From Granulosicoccus sp. (GTDB taxonomy: Bacteria; Pseudomonadota; Gammaproteobacteria; Granulosicoccales; Granulosicoccaceae), in assembly GCA_023300375.1 (NCBI GenBank), contig JALZWO010000020.1, forward strand, positions 1-64,000: a DNA stretch of 64,000 nt, given 5' to 3'. Each line of letters opens with the position of its first letter. Within the stretch, counting starts at the first letter, position 1. The notes below the pieces were generated by a model. That model ran no database searches. It was not told where the DNA came from and saw only the letters and a list, made by a program, of their open reading frames with translations. The translations under genes and the position numbers were made by a program. Positions 1 to 9,491 of the stretch are shown here, piece by piece.

Positions 1-1163
1 ATGATGCCTGCTGATGTCATGGTCTCAAAGGCTAACTCAACGCCTGCCTTAACCATGGCAACCATCAGAATACCGTTGTCAAAATACTCTTGTTCGGAAA
101 TTTCCATGTCGCCAGCAGGAGTTTTCTCGAATGCAGTCTCTGCGGTCTCAGCACGCCAGCCTAATAGGTTTTTATCGTCGGCAGCCCAATCAGTCATCAT
201 TGTTTGTGAAAAATGACCTGTCATGATGTCATCCTGATGCTTTTGATACAGCGTACGCATGATGTCTTTCAACTGCTCAGCAAGATCAAATGCACGAATT
301 TTTGCAGGGTTGGACAAGCGATCCATCATGTTTGTCACACCACCATACTTAAGCGCTTCAGTGACCGTCTCCCAACCGTACTGAATGAGTTTTGAGGCAT
401 ACGCCTTGTCAACACCTTCTTGCACCATTTTGTCAAAGCAAAGCAAAGAACCTGTTTGCAACATACCGCAAAGGATAGTTTGCTCACCCATAAGGTCAGA
501 TTTGACCTCTGCAATGAAAGATGACATTAGAACGCCAGCCTTATGACCGCCCGTACCCACAGCGTATGCTTTTGCTAATGCAAGACCATGATCCTGCGGA
601 TCGTTGTCTTCATGCACAGCAATAAGAGTAGGTACACCAAAACCACGAACATATTCCGCACGAACTTCAGACCCAGGACACTTGGGCGCAACCATAATGA
701 CAGTGATATCTTCACGAACTTTCACGCCTTCTTCAACAATGTTGAAACCATGCGAATAAGACAAGCAAGCGCCTTGCTTCATTAAAGGTATGACCGCGTT
801 CACCACCGAGGTGTGCTGCTTGTCGGGAGTCAGGTTTAAGACCACATCGGCAGTAGGAATAAGCTCTTCATAGGTGCCAACGGTAAACCCGTTTTCAGTG
901 GCGTTTTTCCACGACTGACGCTTTTCACTAATGGCCTGCTCACGCAATGTGTAAGAAACATCTAATCCACTGTCGCGCAGGTTGAGCCCTTGATTCAAGC
1001 CCTGGGCGCCACAACCGATGACCACCATTTTCTTTCCCTTGAGCGCATCAACCCCTTCCTCGAACTCATTGAGATGCATGAAACGGCATTTACCCAGCTG
1101 CTCTAGCTGTTCGCGCAGAGGCAGTGAATTGAAATAATTATTCGAGCTGGCGTTATTTGACAT
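1..1163 (-). CDS. ilvC: Ketol-acid reductoisomerase, class II (3' part cut by window edge)
   Basis: Second enzyme of valine/isoleucine synthesis: converts 2-acetolactate or 2-aceto-2-hydroxybutyrate to the dihydroxy acid using NADPH. Translating the minus strand from the ATG at 1163 gives about 387 residues that follow E. coli IlvC closely: the LGKCRFM start region, the NADPH-binding [26 protein letters not shown], the metal-binding [13 protein letters not shown], and [14 protein letters not shown] at the edge. E. coli IlvC is 491 residues, so about 100 C-terminal residues, including the second pair of catalytic glutamates, lie outside the window. The length and second knotted-domain sequence mark the long (class II) form. 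It is divergent from ilvY with 119 bp between, the classic arrangement for IlvY-activated ilvC. Confidence 0.97.
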   Translation of the reverse strand, partial: MSNNASSNNYFNSLPLREQLEQLGKCRFMHLNEFEEGVDALKGKKMVVIGCGAQGLNQGLNLRDSGLDVSYTLREQAISEKRQSWKNATENGFTVGTYEELIPTADVVLNLTPDKQHTSVVNAVIPLMKQGACLSYSHGFNIVEEGVKVREDITVIMVAPKCPGSEVRAEYVRGFGVPTLIAVHEDNDPQDHGLALAKAYAVGTGGHKAGVLMSSFIAEVKSDLMGEQTILCGMLQTGSLLCFDKMVQEGVDKAYASKLIQYGWETVTEALKYGGVTNMMDRLSNPAKIRAFDLAEQLKDIMRTLYQKHQDDIMTGHFSQTMMTDWAADDKNLLGWRAETAETAFEKTPAGDMEISEQEYFDNGILMVAMVKAGVELAFETMTSAGI

Positions 1164-1282
1164 CGGGAATTCTACGTTTTGAGGTTGGTCACACGATAGC
1201 TTAATCAGCTCGTACAGTAAATTGAAATATTTGAGACAATGTGTCTCGTATTTTGCAACACCACTGACTGCGTCTCGATTTT
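1164..1282. promoter_or_regulatory. ilvC-ilvY divergent regulatory region
   Basis: The 119-bp gap between the divergent genes must hold both promoters. It contains a perfect 6-bp inverted repeat at 1233-1247 (GAGACA-ATG-TGTCTC) followed by TTTTGCAA at 1251-1258. In enteric bacteria IlvY binds tandem operators between ilvY and ilvC and activates ilvC when acetolactate or acetohydroxybutyrate is present. The palindrome is a reasonable candidate operator, but it is not the enteric consensus, so the assignment is inference. Confidence 0.55.
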
Positions 1283-2161
1283 ATGAATCCGAAAACACTG
1301 AATCAATTTCTGGCGCTCGCCGATGCGTTGCATTTTGGCCGTGCAGCGCTGAACAGCGATACCAGTGTGTCGAGCCTTTCGCGCAACATCCAACAGCTAG
1401 AAAGTGATTTGGGTGTGGTGCTCTTCCAACGTGATAATCGCTCGGTTGCCTTAACCAATCAGGGGCAAGTATTTGAATTTTATGCTCGCGATGCGCTCAT
1501 GCGGCTCAACAACTTGAGAAGAGAGCTCGGTGATACAAACAGCCCGCTTAAAGGTGAACTAAGTATTTACTGCTCGGTCACAGCAAGTCATAGCATTTTA
1601 TTCAAACTACTTGACCGTTTTAGACCGGCGTATCCGCAGGTCGACATCAAACTTATAACCGGCGACCCAGAGGACGCGATTGATCGAATTGTTGCAGGCA
1701 AAGAAGATGTGGCCATTGCGGCGCACCCGAATTCGCTCCCCCGAGGTATTGCATTTCGCCCTTTGGTTGTATCCCCATTAGTGTTTATTGCTCCACTTAA
1801 AAGAGACGAGCGAAAAATACCCTCTTTAGATGCAGATGGTTCTATTGAGTGGGAATCGGTACCGATGATTTTATCGGCTCGAGGCCTTGCGAGGAGTCGG
1901 ATTGACGCTTGGTTCAGACTACAAAAGATAATTCCTAAAGTTTATGCGCAAGTGGCAGGTAATGAAGCGATAGTTAGCATGGTAAGTCTTGGCTTAGGAA
2001 TGGGAGTTGTGCCACAGATCGTGCTGGAAAACAGCTCACTTTCAGCGAATGTCGTTGTGATCAATGTTCAACCACATTTAAAGTCATATGAGGTTGGTCT
2101 GTTTACTCGCAATCGCAACTTGGAAAACCCGATTGTGAAAGCATTTTGGAGCACCGAATAG
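1283..2161 (+). CDS. ilvY: LysR-family activator of ilvC
   Basis: A 292-residue LysR-type regulator. The N-terminal winged helix-turn-helix (about residues 5-62) carries the IlvY-like FLALADALHFGRAA and LSRNIQQLESDLG, and the effector domain matches E. coli IlvY in IYCSVTASHS, IKLITGDPEDAI and the EAIVSMVSLGLGMGVVPQIVLENS stretch (about residues 229-251). IlvY senses acetohydroxy acids and drives ilvC. Divergent position next to ilvC supports the name. Start chosen at the ATG whose product begins at the HTH, as in homologues. No operon partner downstream. Confidence 0.93.
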   Translation: MNPKTLNQFLALADALHFGRAALNSDTSVSSLSRNIQQLESDLGVVLFQRDNRSVALTNQGQVFEFYARDALMRLNNLRRELGDTNSPLKGELSIYCSVTASHSILFKLLDRFRPAYPQVDIKLITGDPEDAIDRIVAGKEDVAIAAHPNSLPRGIAFRPLVVSPLVFIAPLKRDERKIPSLDADGSIEWESVPMILSARGLARSRIDAWFRLQKIIPKVYAQVAGNEAIVSMVSLGLGMGVVPQIVLENSSLSANVVVINVQPHLKSYEVGLFTRNRNLENPIVKAFWSTE

Positions 2162-2368
2162 TGGCTATGTTAAATATGACAGAGCGTTAATAAGGGCCTT
2201 TTACCCTGCAATGGAAATGACAAATGGTTCACACTAACTCGATTACGGGTATTTTTTCTTGATTTACGAGAAAACAAAGCTAGAGTCTTTTTAGGCAGTG
2301 TTCGCGTAGTGCTAACTCTTTATTACCCGAATGAGGAGAACACCGAGCAAACACTGAAACCTTGAAAA

Positions 2369-4348
2369 ATGGTAGAGAAAAAATTGAACGCTTCATCAAG
2401 ATTTGCGATTGCAGCAGTGGCTCTTTTAGTACTGGGTGGTTGCGGTGTTGCAGACGATGCAGCTCCGCAAGTGCTCGACGGCGCAACAAACGCAGACACA
2501 AATAATTCTGACAACAGTGCTGAGGTTCCTGCCGGTAACGATGATGCTGGCAACGACACAAACCCCGACATTACACCGCCAGCTAGTGGCCCCTCAGTTG
2601 CCGACGATAGTGCCGCTCCGAACGACAGTGAAGCTGGCAATTCTGACGACGATAACGACATCGTCCTTAACGTCAATGGTGACATTGGCGTCACTATCGA
2701 CCCACCTATCTATCGGGCAGAAAGTGTGTTCGTTCCTCACCCCACCGACATCGGGGACTTCAACGCCTTCTATTCGCAAGATGGATACGACGTTGACAAT
2801 GTTATTAGGCTCGACTTGCGCATAGACAACACTATACAAGGCGTTTGTACCATTGACGATCAGTCAGGTTGTACGCTCGATGATGTGCTGGCTGATACCA
2901 ATGGTAATGATGATTTCAAAGTTGAAATAGACATACACGCCTCAGGTGCTGGCTTACCCGATGATGGTTTAGCGACCAATGCCACACTGCGTCAACGAGG
3001 AAACACGGCTCGCAACGGAGCACAAAAATCTTTCCGACTCAAACTCGACAGCAAGGAAGTTCTGTGGCGTGGTGAGCGAAGACTTCAGCTTAATAAAAAT
3101 CCGTTCGAATCCACGCGTATAAAAAACAAACTCGCGTTTGATCTATTCCAATCGGTGCCGCATTTCCCCTCGTTACGCTCGCAGTTTGTAAACTTGTGGC
3201 TAGACAACGGACAAGGCCCTGAAGACTTCGGCTTGTTTACTCACACCGAATTTGTCGGCAAAGAATACGTCAACAATCGTAGTTTGGGCGAAGACGACAA
3301 CCTGTACAAAATTGAATTCTTCCGCTTCTCACAAGGTGACCTAAACAGCGTTCAGGTTGACGAAAATGGTGAGCCGCTTGATGAAGATACCTTTGAATCA
3401 CGATTAGAAATCGAAAACGGTAAAGACCATCGCATGGTGGTGAAAATGCTCGAAGCAATGGTTGATCCAGATCGCGATCTCGAATCTGTCATCGAGCAAC
3501 ACTTCAATCGAAATAACATTTTGACGTGGTTGGCAACCAATCTGATCTTGCATCAAACCGACGCCATCACTCACAATTTTTATCTATATAACCCCGCAGG
3601 AACAGAGCGCTTCTTTATTCTGCCTTGGGATTACGATGGCACATTTGAGCCAGAACCTGAACTGACCAATTCGATCGACAACGCGGAACTTTCAAAACGC
3701 AAATTCTATGGTTATGCCAGAGGACAAAACAGCGAATTTGTAGATCGTTTTTACCGGCTGCCAGGAACTCATGACTTACTTGTTCGGGCAGTGGACGAGT
3801 TGCGAACAAACTACTACAGCGACGCGCAAATTCTGCAGCGTGCCTCTGTGCTCAACACGTTAGTAGAGCCGTATCTAACCAGTCTGCCAGATAGTGCAAA
3901 TGTACGCTTTGAATCCACGAGTCCAGAGCGCTTCGTATCGGTCGTTAATGACCTTTACACCGACATCACCCAAAATTACAGTGTGCCGATGGAGCCTGTA
4001 ATTCTGGAAAACCCTGAGATAGATGCCAGTGGAATACTTCGGCTTGAATGGGAACCGGCGTTCGATGTCACAAGACAAAACACGCTAACCTACGACCTTA
4101 TTATCTCTAGTTCGCCTCTGTTTGAACCTTCACTTACTGTATTCAGTGACTCAGGCATCCCTGATGTGAATGATGGTTTTGTCAATTATTCGATAAACAC
4201 TGCGATACTACCCTCGGGCAGAGTGTTCGTACGAGTCATCGCTCGAGCCAACAGCAATCCAGACGTATTTTGGCAAACTAACAAAAACACCTTTCGCCTT
4301 GACGACGGTACCGATCTGTTCGGCATGATGAAACTGGATCTGCCGTGA
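2369..4348 (+). CDS. CotH-kinase-family lipoprotein
   Basis: A 659-residue exported protein. Residues 1-25 form a lipoprotein signal with the lipobox VLGGC (lipidated Cys25). Residues about 27-105 are a low-complexity Asp/Asn/Ala/Pro linker. About residues 130-500 match the CotH family: an extended beta start, LRQRGNTARNGAQKSFRLKL, NKNPFESTRIKNKLAFDLF, GLFTHTEFVGKEYV, LYKIEFF and the metal-binding-type WDYDGTFE. The last 120 residues look like a fibronectin-III-type beta domain. CotH of Bacillus spores is an atypical secreted protein kinase; bacterial lipoprotein homologues are mostly uncharacterised. Single gene, flanked by gaps of about 200 bp on both sides. Family call firm, activity and substrate unknown. 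Confidence 0.85.
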   Translation: MVEKKLNASSRFAIAAVALLVLGGCGVADDAAPQVLDGATNADTNNSDNSAEVPAGNDDAGNDTNPDITPPASGPSVADDSAAPNDSEAGNSDDDNDIVLNVNGDIGVTIDPPIYRAESVFVPHPTDIGDFNAFYSQDGYDVDNVIRLDLRIDNTIQGVCTIDDQSGCTLDDVLADTNGNDDFKVEIDIHASGAGLPDDGLATNATLRQRGNTARNGAQKSFRLKLDSKEVLWRGERRLQLNKNPFESTRIKNKLAFDLFQSVPHFPSLRSQFVNLWLDNGQGPEDFGLFTHTEFVGKEYVNNRSLGEDDNLYKIEFFRFSQGDLNSVQVDENGEPLDEDTFESRLEIENGKDHRMVVKMLEAMVDPDRDLESVIEQHFNRNNILTWLATNLILHQTDAITHNFYLYNPAGTERFFILPWDYDGTFEPEPELTNSIDNAELSKRKFYGYARGQNSEFVDRFYRLPGTHDLLVRAVDELRTNYYSDAQILQRASVLNTLVEPYLTSLPDSANVRFESTSPERFVSVVNDLYTDITQNYSVPMEPVILENPEIDASGILRLEWEPAFDVTRQNTLTYDLIISSSPLFEPSLTVFSDSGIPDVNDGFVNYSINTAILPSGRVFVRVIARANSNPDVFWQTNKNTFRLDDGTDLFGMMKLDLP

Positions 4349-4488
4349 GTAGAGCCGGTCCATTGGCGACCCTAAAATTCCTTTGACAAGAGAATCGCCA
4401 CATCTGCCGTCTCGATGATGGCAGTGGCCTGTTCGGCCTAATGAGAGCTTGACACCTGCCTTAGCCACTGTCGCCTCGGGACAGCCAA

Positions 4489-4517
4489 GCGCCGCAATAC
4501 CTATTGGCGCGTTTTTT
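4489..4517 (+). terminator. Hairpin plus T-run between CotH gene and flavoprotein gene
   Basis: GCGCC (4489-4493) pairs with GGCGC (4506-4510) and is followed by six T residues (4512-4517). It lies 140 bp after the CotH stop codon. The right arm overlaps the -35 box of the next promoter, so termination and initiation share sequence. Confidence 0.6.
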
Positions 4518-4532
4518 GTGCGTAACTATAAT
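4504..4532 (+). promoter_or_regulatory. Sigma-70 promoter for the dimethylglycine-dehydrogenase-like gene
   Basis: TTGGCG at 4504-4509, a 17-bp spacer, then a consensus TATAAT at 4527-4532. Transcription would begin near 4539-4540, giving a leader of about 26 nt before the ATG at 4566. The -35 lies in the right arm of the terminator hairpin 4489-4517. Confidence 0.7.
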
Positions 4533-4565
4533 GTGGTGTTTTCAGCATTTTAAGGCAGACGTTTT

Positions 4566-7133
4566 ATGGCCAGTTTCCCAGCAAAAGCTAAAGTCGTCAT
4601 TATTGGTCAAGGTGGAATCACGGGCGCATCAGTTGCCCACCACCTGATTGAACGAGGTTGGGACAATATTGTTGGCATTGATAAGTCAGCGATTCCTACA
4701 GACATTGGCTCAACGGCGCACGCATCCGATTTTTGCTACGCCACTGCGCACGACCAGATGACCTGCCAAACCACGATGTATAGCATCGACTTCTTTGAAA
4801 AAATGGGTCGCTACGCCAAGGTTGGAGGATTAGAGGTCGCTCGCAAAGGCGATGACGATCGCATGGCAGAATTACAACGTAAGGTCGCATCTGGCAAGGC
4901 ATTTGGCACCAACGCGAGAATGATTAGCGCCGCTGAGGCAAAAGAGAAAATGCCCCTGCTTGAAGAGGATGTTATTCAAGGTGCACTCTGGGATCCAGAC
5001 GCCGGCCTCGTTGTTCCACGATCTCAGGTAGTGACTGGCGAGATCGTAGAGGCCGCAGTAGAGACAGGCAAACTGCAATCCTTCGCCAACACCTCAGCGA
5101 CGGAGCTAAAAATTGAGAATGGTCGCATTGTCGGCGTGGAAACTACCCGGGGTTATATCGAAGCCGATTACGTCGTTGTTTGCGCGGGCCTTTGGGGCCG
5201 CTTGATCGCTCAGATGGCAGGCGAAGATCTTCCTGTTATGCCAGTAGACCACCCGCTGCTTTGGTTCGGGCCTTATAAAGAGTTCGAAGGAACCGGCAAA
5301 GACATCGGTTATCCCTTGTTACGCGATCAAGGCAATTCAGCTTATCTGCGAGACACGGGAGACCCGACGACATCCGAAGGAGGAATGATTGAATGGGGTT
5401 ATTATGAGGAATCTGAACCTCGTATGTGCCACCCACGCGATATTCTAGAAAAGGAAGACTGTCGCTTATCACCCTCGCAACGTGATCTAGACATGGAGCA
5501 CATCATGGCGCCTCTAGAGCGGGCGATGGAACTTACGCCTATTCTTGGCGAGCTAGGCTACGACGAAAAACGCTCATTTAATGGCTTGCTGCAAGTCACG
5601 GCCGATGGCGGCCCATCAGTGGGTGAATCGGCCAAAGTCAGAGGCTTGTGGTATGCAGTATCCGTGTGGGTGAAAGATGGCCCAGGCACTGGCAAACTCA
5701 TTGCCGACTGGATGACTGATGGAGTGACTGAGTTTGATCATTTTGGCGTAGACGTAACGCGCTACTACCCATTCCAACAAGATGAGCAATACATTCACGA
5801 CCGCTGCTACGAATCTGCGTTCAAAATCTATAACCCGGCAGTTCATTCCCGTGAGCCATACACCAAAGGTCGAGGACTGCACCGAAGCCCTTTTTATGAG
5901 CGTGAAGTCGCGCTTGGTGCTCATTTCATGGAAGCAGCTGGTTGGGAGCGAGCACATGGCTACGCCAGTAACAATCACCTACTGGAAAAATTCAAAGACC
6001 AGATTCCCGAACGATTAAACGAATGGGACTCCAGGCACTTCTGGCCGGTATCAAACGCTGAGCATCTGCAGATCTCTGAAGATGTGGGCATGGTGAACTT
6101 GTCGCACTTTGCGATCTACGATGTTCGTGGTGTGGATGCAGAAGCGCTTATGGAGTTCACTTGCGTAGCAAAAGTGGGTAGCGATACAGCTATTGGCAAA
6201 GGTGTCTACACCCACTTTCTTGACCACACTGGCGGTGTTCGCGCGGATCTAACTGTTATTCGCATGGCAACCGATCACTTTCGGATTATTGATGGTGGCG
6301 CGTCTGGCAACAGGGACTTTGTGTGGATACAACGAATAAGCGCGGACAAGGGACTCACTAATGTAGTTATTGAGGATCGCACAACAGACTATGCATGCCT
6401 GGGCATCTGGGGTCCAAATGCACGTACCACACTGGCAAAGGCCGTTGATGACCCAAGCGCATTAAGCCTTGAAAATTTCCCGTTTGCCGCTGTCCGAACA
6501 CTAACGATTGATGGCGTTTCAATTGCCGCGTTTCGGATCTCATATGTTGGCGAACAAGGTTGGGAGCTGCACTTTAAGTATGACGATGGTCTGAAAGTTT
6601 GGGATGCACTGGCAGCGTTGGGCGTCACACCTATCGGCATAGAAACTTATGCAAACAGCAGACGCCTGGAGAAAAGCCTTCGATTGCAAAACTCGGATCT
6701 ACTCACCGAGTACAACTTGCTTGAAGCTGATCTTGCCAGACCCAAAGTCAAAGCTGCTGACTTTATGGGCAAACAAGCATACCTTGAGCAACGTGCACGA
6801 GAGCATCAACCCGCTATGCTCTGCACGTTAACAATGACTCGCATTACAGATTCAACAGGAATAGATCGATACCCAGTTGGAATTTGCCCAGTTATGGACA
6901 AAGATTCATGCCAAACACTTATTGACTCAAGTGGCAGACGTTCTTACACCACCAGCATTGTCTATGGTCCAAGTGTTGGCAAAAACATAGCGCTTGCCTA
7001 CCTACCTTACGAATACTGCACATCAGGTACAGAGCTACTTATCGAGTATTTTAGTGAGCAATATCCTGTTGTGGTCGAATCTATTGGCTACAAGCCTTTG
7101 TATGATCCGGAGAACATAAAGCCAAGAAGTTAA
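4566..7133 (+). CDS. Dimethylglycine/sarcosine dehydrogenase-like flavoprotein (DAO-GcvT fusion)
   Basis: An 855-residue two-part enzyme. The N-terminal half (about 8-440) is a DAO-type FAD oxidoreductase with the dinucleotide motif GQGGITG (14-20). GSTAHAS (48-54) aligns with the region where mammalian dimethylglycine dehydrogenase carries its covalently flavinylated histidine, so His52 is the candidate. The C-terminal half (about 445-850) is a GcvT-like folate-binding domain (VNLSHFAIYDVRG, YVGEQGWELHF, AYLPYEYC). Such fusions oxidatively demethylate dimethylglycine, sarcosine or related N-methyl compounds and pass the one-carbon unit to tetrahydrofolate. It is a single gene behind its own promoter. 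The exact substrate cannot be read from sequence; glycine betaine made by the carnitine operon at 35-40 kb could feed it after one demethylation. Length matches the family. Confidence 0.85.
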   Translation: MASFPAKAKVVIIGQGGITGASVAHHLIERGWDNIVGIDKSAIPTDIGSTAHASDFCYATAHDQMTCQTTMYSIDFFEKMGRYAKVGGLEVARKGDDDRMAELQRKVASGKAFGTNARMISAAEAKEKMPLLEEDVIQGALWDPDAGLVVPRSQVVTGEIVEAAVETGKLQSFANTSATELKIENGRIVGVETTRGYIEADYVVVCAGLWGRLIAQMAGEDLPVMPVDHPLLWFGPYKEFEGTGKDIGYPLLRDQGNSAYLRDTGDPTTSEGGMIEWGYYEESEPRMCHPRDILEKEDCRLSPSQRDLDMEHIMAPLERAMELTPILGELGYDEKRSFNGLLQVTADGGPSVGESAKVRGLWYAVSVWVKDGPGTGKLIADWMTDGVTEFDHFGVDVTRYYPFQQDEQYIHDRCYESAFKIYNPAVHSREPYTKGRGLHRSPFYEREVALGAHFMEAAGWERAHGYASNNHLLEKFKDQIPERLNEWDSRHFWPVSNAEHLQISEDVGMVNLSHFAIYDVRGVDAEALMEFTCVAKVGSDTAIGKGVYTHFLDHTGGVRADLTVIRMATDHFRIIDGGASGNRDFVWIQRISADKGLTNVVIEDRTTDYACLGIWGPNARTTLAKAVDDPSALSLENFPFAAVRTLTIDGVSIAAFRISYVGEQGWELHFKYDDGLKVWDALAALGVTPIGIETYANSRRLEKSLRLQNSDLLTEYNLLEADLARPKVKAADFMGKQAYLEQRAREHQPAMLCTLTMTRITDSTGIDRYPVGICPVMDKDSCQTLIDSSGRRSYTTSIVYGPSVGKNIALAYLPYEYCTSGTELLIEYFSEQYPVVVESIGYKPLYDPENIKPRS

Positions 7134-7516
7134 ACCCCTTGGCCCGCATCCGACCCAAGGCTTAACACGCTAATTAGATAAGTAACAAAGGCGCAAGGAT
7201 GCGCTCACAGCACTACCAGTTGACAAACAATGATATCCCTAAAGAAAACCTAAGTCTCAAAATGAGCGCTGCACTCAATCCGTGCGGAAAATTACCCTAC
7301 AATCTATAGTTGTTAGGTGCTATTTTAAATCTACATGCAGTAAAGACCTAAGCGGCTGCATTGATTTGTGGAAATTTTCAAATACCCAGCTAAATTCAGT
7401 TGGCAGCTTTTGCAAAACATTTCAATTATTGGAAACATAGGTCAGTAAAGCTGTGCTGATCAAGAGTTATTCACAATAAAGCTTCGCAGACTTAGCTCAA
7501 ATGGAATGTAACTAGC
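7134..7516. other. Intergenic region without a recognisable gene
   Basis: 383 bp between the flavoprotein gene and the PycTM-like gene. Just after the stop codon CCTTGG (7137-7142) pairs with CCAAGG (7155-7160) around a 12-nt loop, but no T-run follows, so it is at best a weak terminator. The rest is AT-leaning, has no open frame I can support, and must contain the promoter of the 7517-10793 unit. No tRNA or riboswitch fold was recognised. Confidence 0.5.
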
Positions 7517-8353
7517 ATGACTGGTAAAAAGACGGACAAAAGGATTACACAGATGGTAACTCCACGCGCGGATAAAAACACCAAGGATGGACAGCCAACT
7601 CTGCGTGTGTTGAATGCTCCTGCAGCAGATAATAGAACTATCCTGCCTGTAAAGCTTGATTCCGACACAAGCACCGACGTTCCAAAGCAGGAAACCACAA
7701 AAAACACTGGCAAAAAACCTGCTAAGACAAACGCAAAGAGCAGAGTTAAACAAAAACCCAAGGTCTCCGAAAACGTTTTTGACCTGAACAAGGGTAGTCG
7801 AGGAATTGACACCTTACTGCGCAACGCCTATCGCTCCCAGCTAGACATGCTGGCATTAGCAGCGACCAAAGCGAACATCATGATTTCGCTAAACGGTCTG
7901 TTGATGTCCATGTTGATCATTTCCGGGACACACCTGGTGTCCATCAATGGCATGTACATAATTCCGATTATCGTGTTCCTCATTACCTGCGCCACTGCCA
8001 CTACATTCGCCGTGTTTGCGGCCAGACCAGAAATCAGCCGTAGTAAGTTCAGCATGAACGATTTCATGCGTGACGAGGCACGCCTCTTAGTATTCGAAGA
8101 ATTCTCTGATCTACGCGAATCCGAATACATAGAAGCCATGACCACTATGCTGACGAATCCACAACGTGTGTATCGCAGCATGATCGCTCACATTCACGAG
8201 CTAGGTGTCACCGCCGACAAAAAATACCGTTTTTTATACTACTCGTACACCTCCTTCATGGCGGGTACGATCGCCACTGTTCTTTCACTAGTGACATTAG
8301 TGGTACTGAACTGGTACGGCGCATTCTTGTTGACTCCTGCCGCTGCCAGCTGA
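7517..8353 (+). CDS. PycTM (DUF5706)-like membrane protein
   Basis: A 278-residue protein. Residues 1-90 are Lys/Thr-rich and probably disordered. From about residue 97 it matches the Pycsar-effector transmembrane family: AYRSQLDMLALAATKANIMI, two adjacent hydrophobic helices (about 127-175), FAARPEI, a middle segment RLLVFEEFSDL...YIEAMTTML, LYYSYTSFMAG and a last membrane helix (about 243-270). In Pycsar defence, PycTM proteins respond to cyclic pyrimidine nucleotides made by a neighbouring cyclase and damage the membrane. No cyclase or HD-domain partner is adjacent, so a defence role is not supported. It opens a probable operon with the DUF3616 and outer-membrane genes (44-bp and 38-bp gaps). 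Family call fairly sure, function unknown. Confidence 0.72.
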   Translation: MTGKKTDKRITQMVTPRADKNTKDGQPTLRVLNAPAADNRTILPVKLDSDTSTDVPKQETTKNTGKKPAKTNAKSRVKQKPKVSENVFDLNKGSRGIDTLLRNAYRSQLDMLALAATKANIMISLNGLLMSMLIISGTHLVSINGMYIIPIIVFLITCATATTFAVFAARPEISRSKFSMNDFMRDEARLLVFEEFSDLRESEYIEAMTTMLTNPQRVYRSMIAHIHELGVTADKKYRFLYYSYTSFMAGTIATVLSLVTLVVLNWYGAFLLTPAAAS

Positions 8354-8397
8354 ACGCCAAGATCAATTAACGCTTGTCTTGAAATCTGAGTCGTCTC

Positions 8398-9453
8398 ATG
8401 CAGCGGAGCCTCACAAAGCAGCAGGCCACATTAGCGCGCACTACCGTGCATACTTTAGTTTGCACGGTAGTGGCGAGTTTGCAGGTTCTAGCGCTGCTTA
8501 GCACAAGCGCTGATGCGAATAACTTGGAGCATCCGCAAAAAATTGGTGAACCTGTTGCCTCCGGTGCATTCACCTCTCTGCACGAGCCCTCTGGAGTTAC
8601 CGCCCTCGACGATGGGACCTTGCTGGTGATAGAAGATGAGTCTGGCGCGCCATTGAGAAGAATCAGCATCGACAATGCGTCGTTTGATAACTTTCAACTC
8701 TCAGAATACTCTCAGGCCACCGCAAGCAGCTTTATAAAGCGTCGCCTCATCGGCCCACTTGATGACCTTGAAGGAATCGCTAAGCTCTCTTCTCAGCGTT
8801 TTTTTGTTATCGGTTCGCATGAGAACGCTAGTCGTGGTCGACAACCACTGCGCGAAAAACTACTGCTACTCACACGAGATGGGAGTGATATCACTCATGC
8901 CATCATGCGCCAAGATCTTTACGAGCAGCTAGACCAGCATCTACCTGAATTGACCGCTAAGACTAAAGGTAGCAAAAGAAATGATTCCAGCAGACTCAAC
9001 ATTGAAGGCTTAGCATTTGACAGGAAACGTCATCGCCTGCTGATAGGCCTGCGATCACCTACTATTGATAAAGGTGCCATCATTGTCTCACTGAATAATC
9101 CAGTGGAATACCTCGAAGGAAAGGCACCCAATTTTGACAATGGGCTGTTCGCGATTGATCTTGACAGACAAGGGGTCAGAGCCATGGCTTACGATGACCA
9201 CTCTGATCAGATTCTTTTGGTGGGCAAGCGTGAGTCTGGAAAAAAGAAACACTTTTCTTTATGGACGCTCGATGCACAATCACTACAGCATCCAGTTCGC
9301 TATCGCAGCAAAGCCAACAAGTTGTTTGACAACGTGGAAGGCCTAACGCCAATCAACAATGGCATACTGTTCGTTCGAGACGAAGGAGACACCTCCAGTA
9401 AAAGCACTAACCACTGGTTTATCCTTACGCGTACACAGTTGGGGTTGGAATAG
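8398..9453 (+). CDS. DUF3616-family secreted protein
   Basis: A 351-residue protein with a long signal peptide (hydrophobic core about 17-36, likely cleavage near SADA, residue 40). The mature part reads as a beta-propeller-like DUF3616 domain: EPSGVTALDDGTLLVIED, DDLEGIAKL, FFVIGSHENASRGR, LNIEGLAFD, LLIGLRSPT and NVEGLTPINNGILFVRDEGD. DUF3616 proteins have no established function; repeated EG(L/I)A blocks are typical of them. Predicted periplasmic. Middle gene of the 7517-10793 unit, so probably acts with the membrane protein before it and the outer-membrane barrel after it. Confidence 0.8.
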   Translation: MQRSLTKQQATLARTTVHTLVCTVVASLQVLALLSTSADANNLEHPQKIGEPVASGAFTSLHEPSGVTALDDGTLLVIEDESGAPLRRISIDNASFDNFQLSEYSQATASSFIKRRLIGPLDDLEGIAKLSSQRFFVIGSHENASRGRQPLREKLLLLTRDGSDITHAIMRQDLYEQLDQHLPELTAKTKGSKRNDSSRLNIEGLAFDRKRHRLLIGLRSPTIDKGAIIVSLNNPVEYLEGKAPNFDNGLFAIDLDRQGVRAMAYDDHSDQILLVGKRESGKKKHFSLWTLDAQSLQHPVRYRSKANKLFDNVEGLTPINNGILFVRDEGDTSSKSTNHWFILTRTQLGLE

Positions 9454-9491
9454 GCCTAGCCTGAATCATAATTCATTTCACGATCTACACC

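Noticed and set aside
7137-7160. CCTTGG/CCAAGG stem as a terminator of the flavoprotein gene
   Set aside because: Six-bp stem, 12-nt loop and no T-run; too weak to list as a terminator.
7517-8353. Complete Pycsar anti-phage system
   Set aside because: Only an effector-like membrane protein is present. No uridylate or cytidylate cyclase is encoded on either side.
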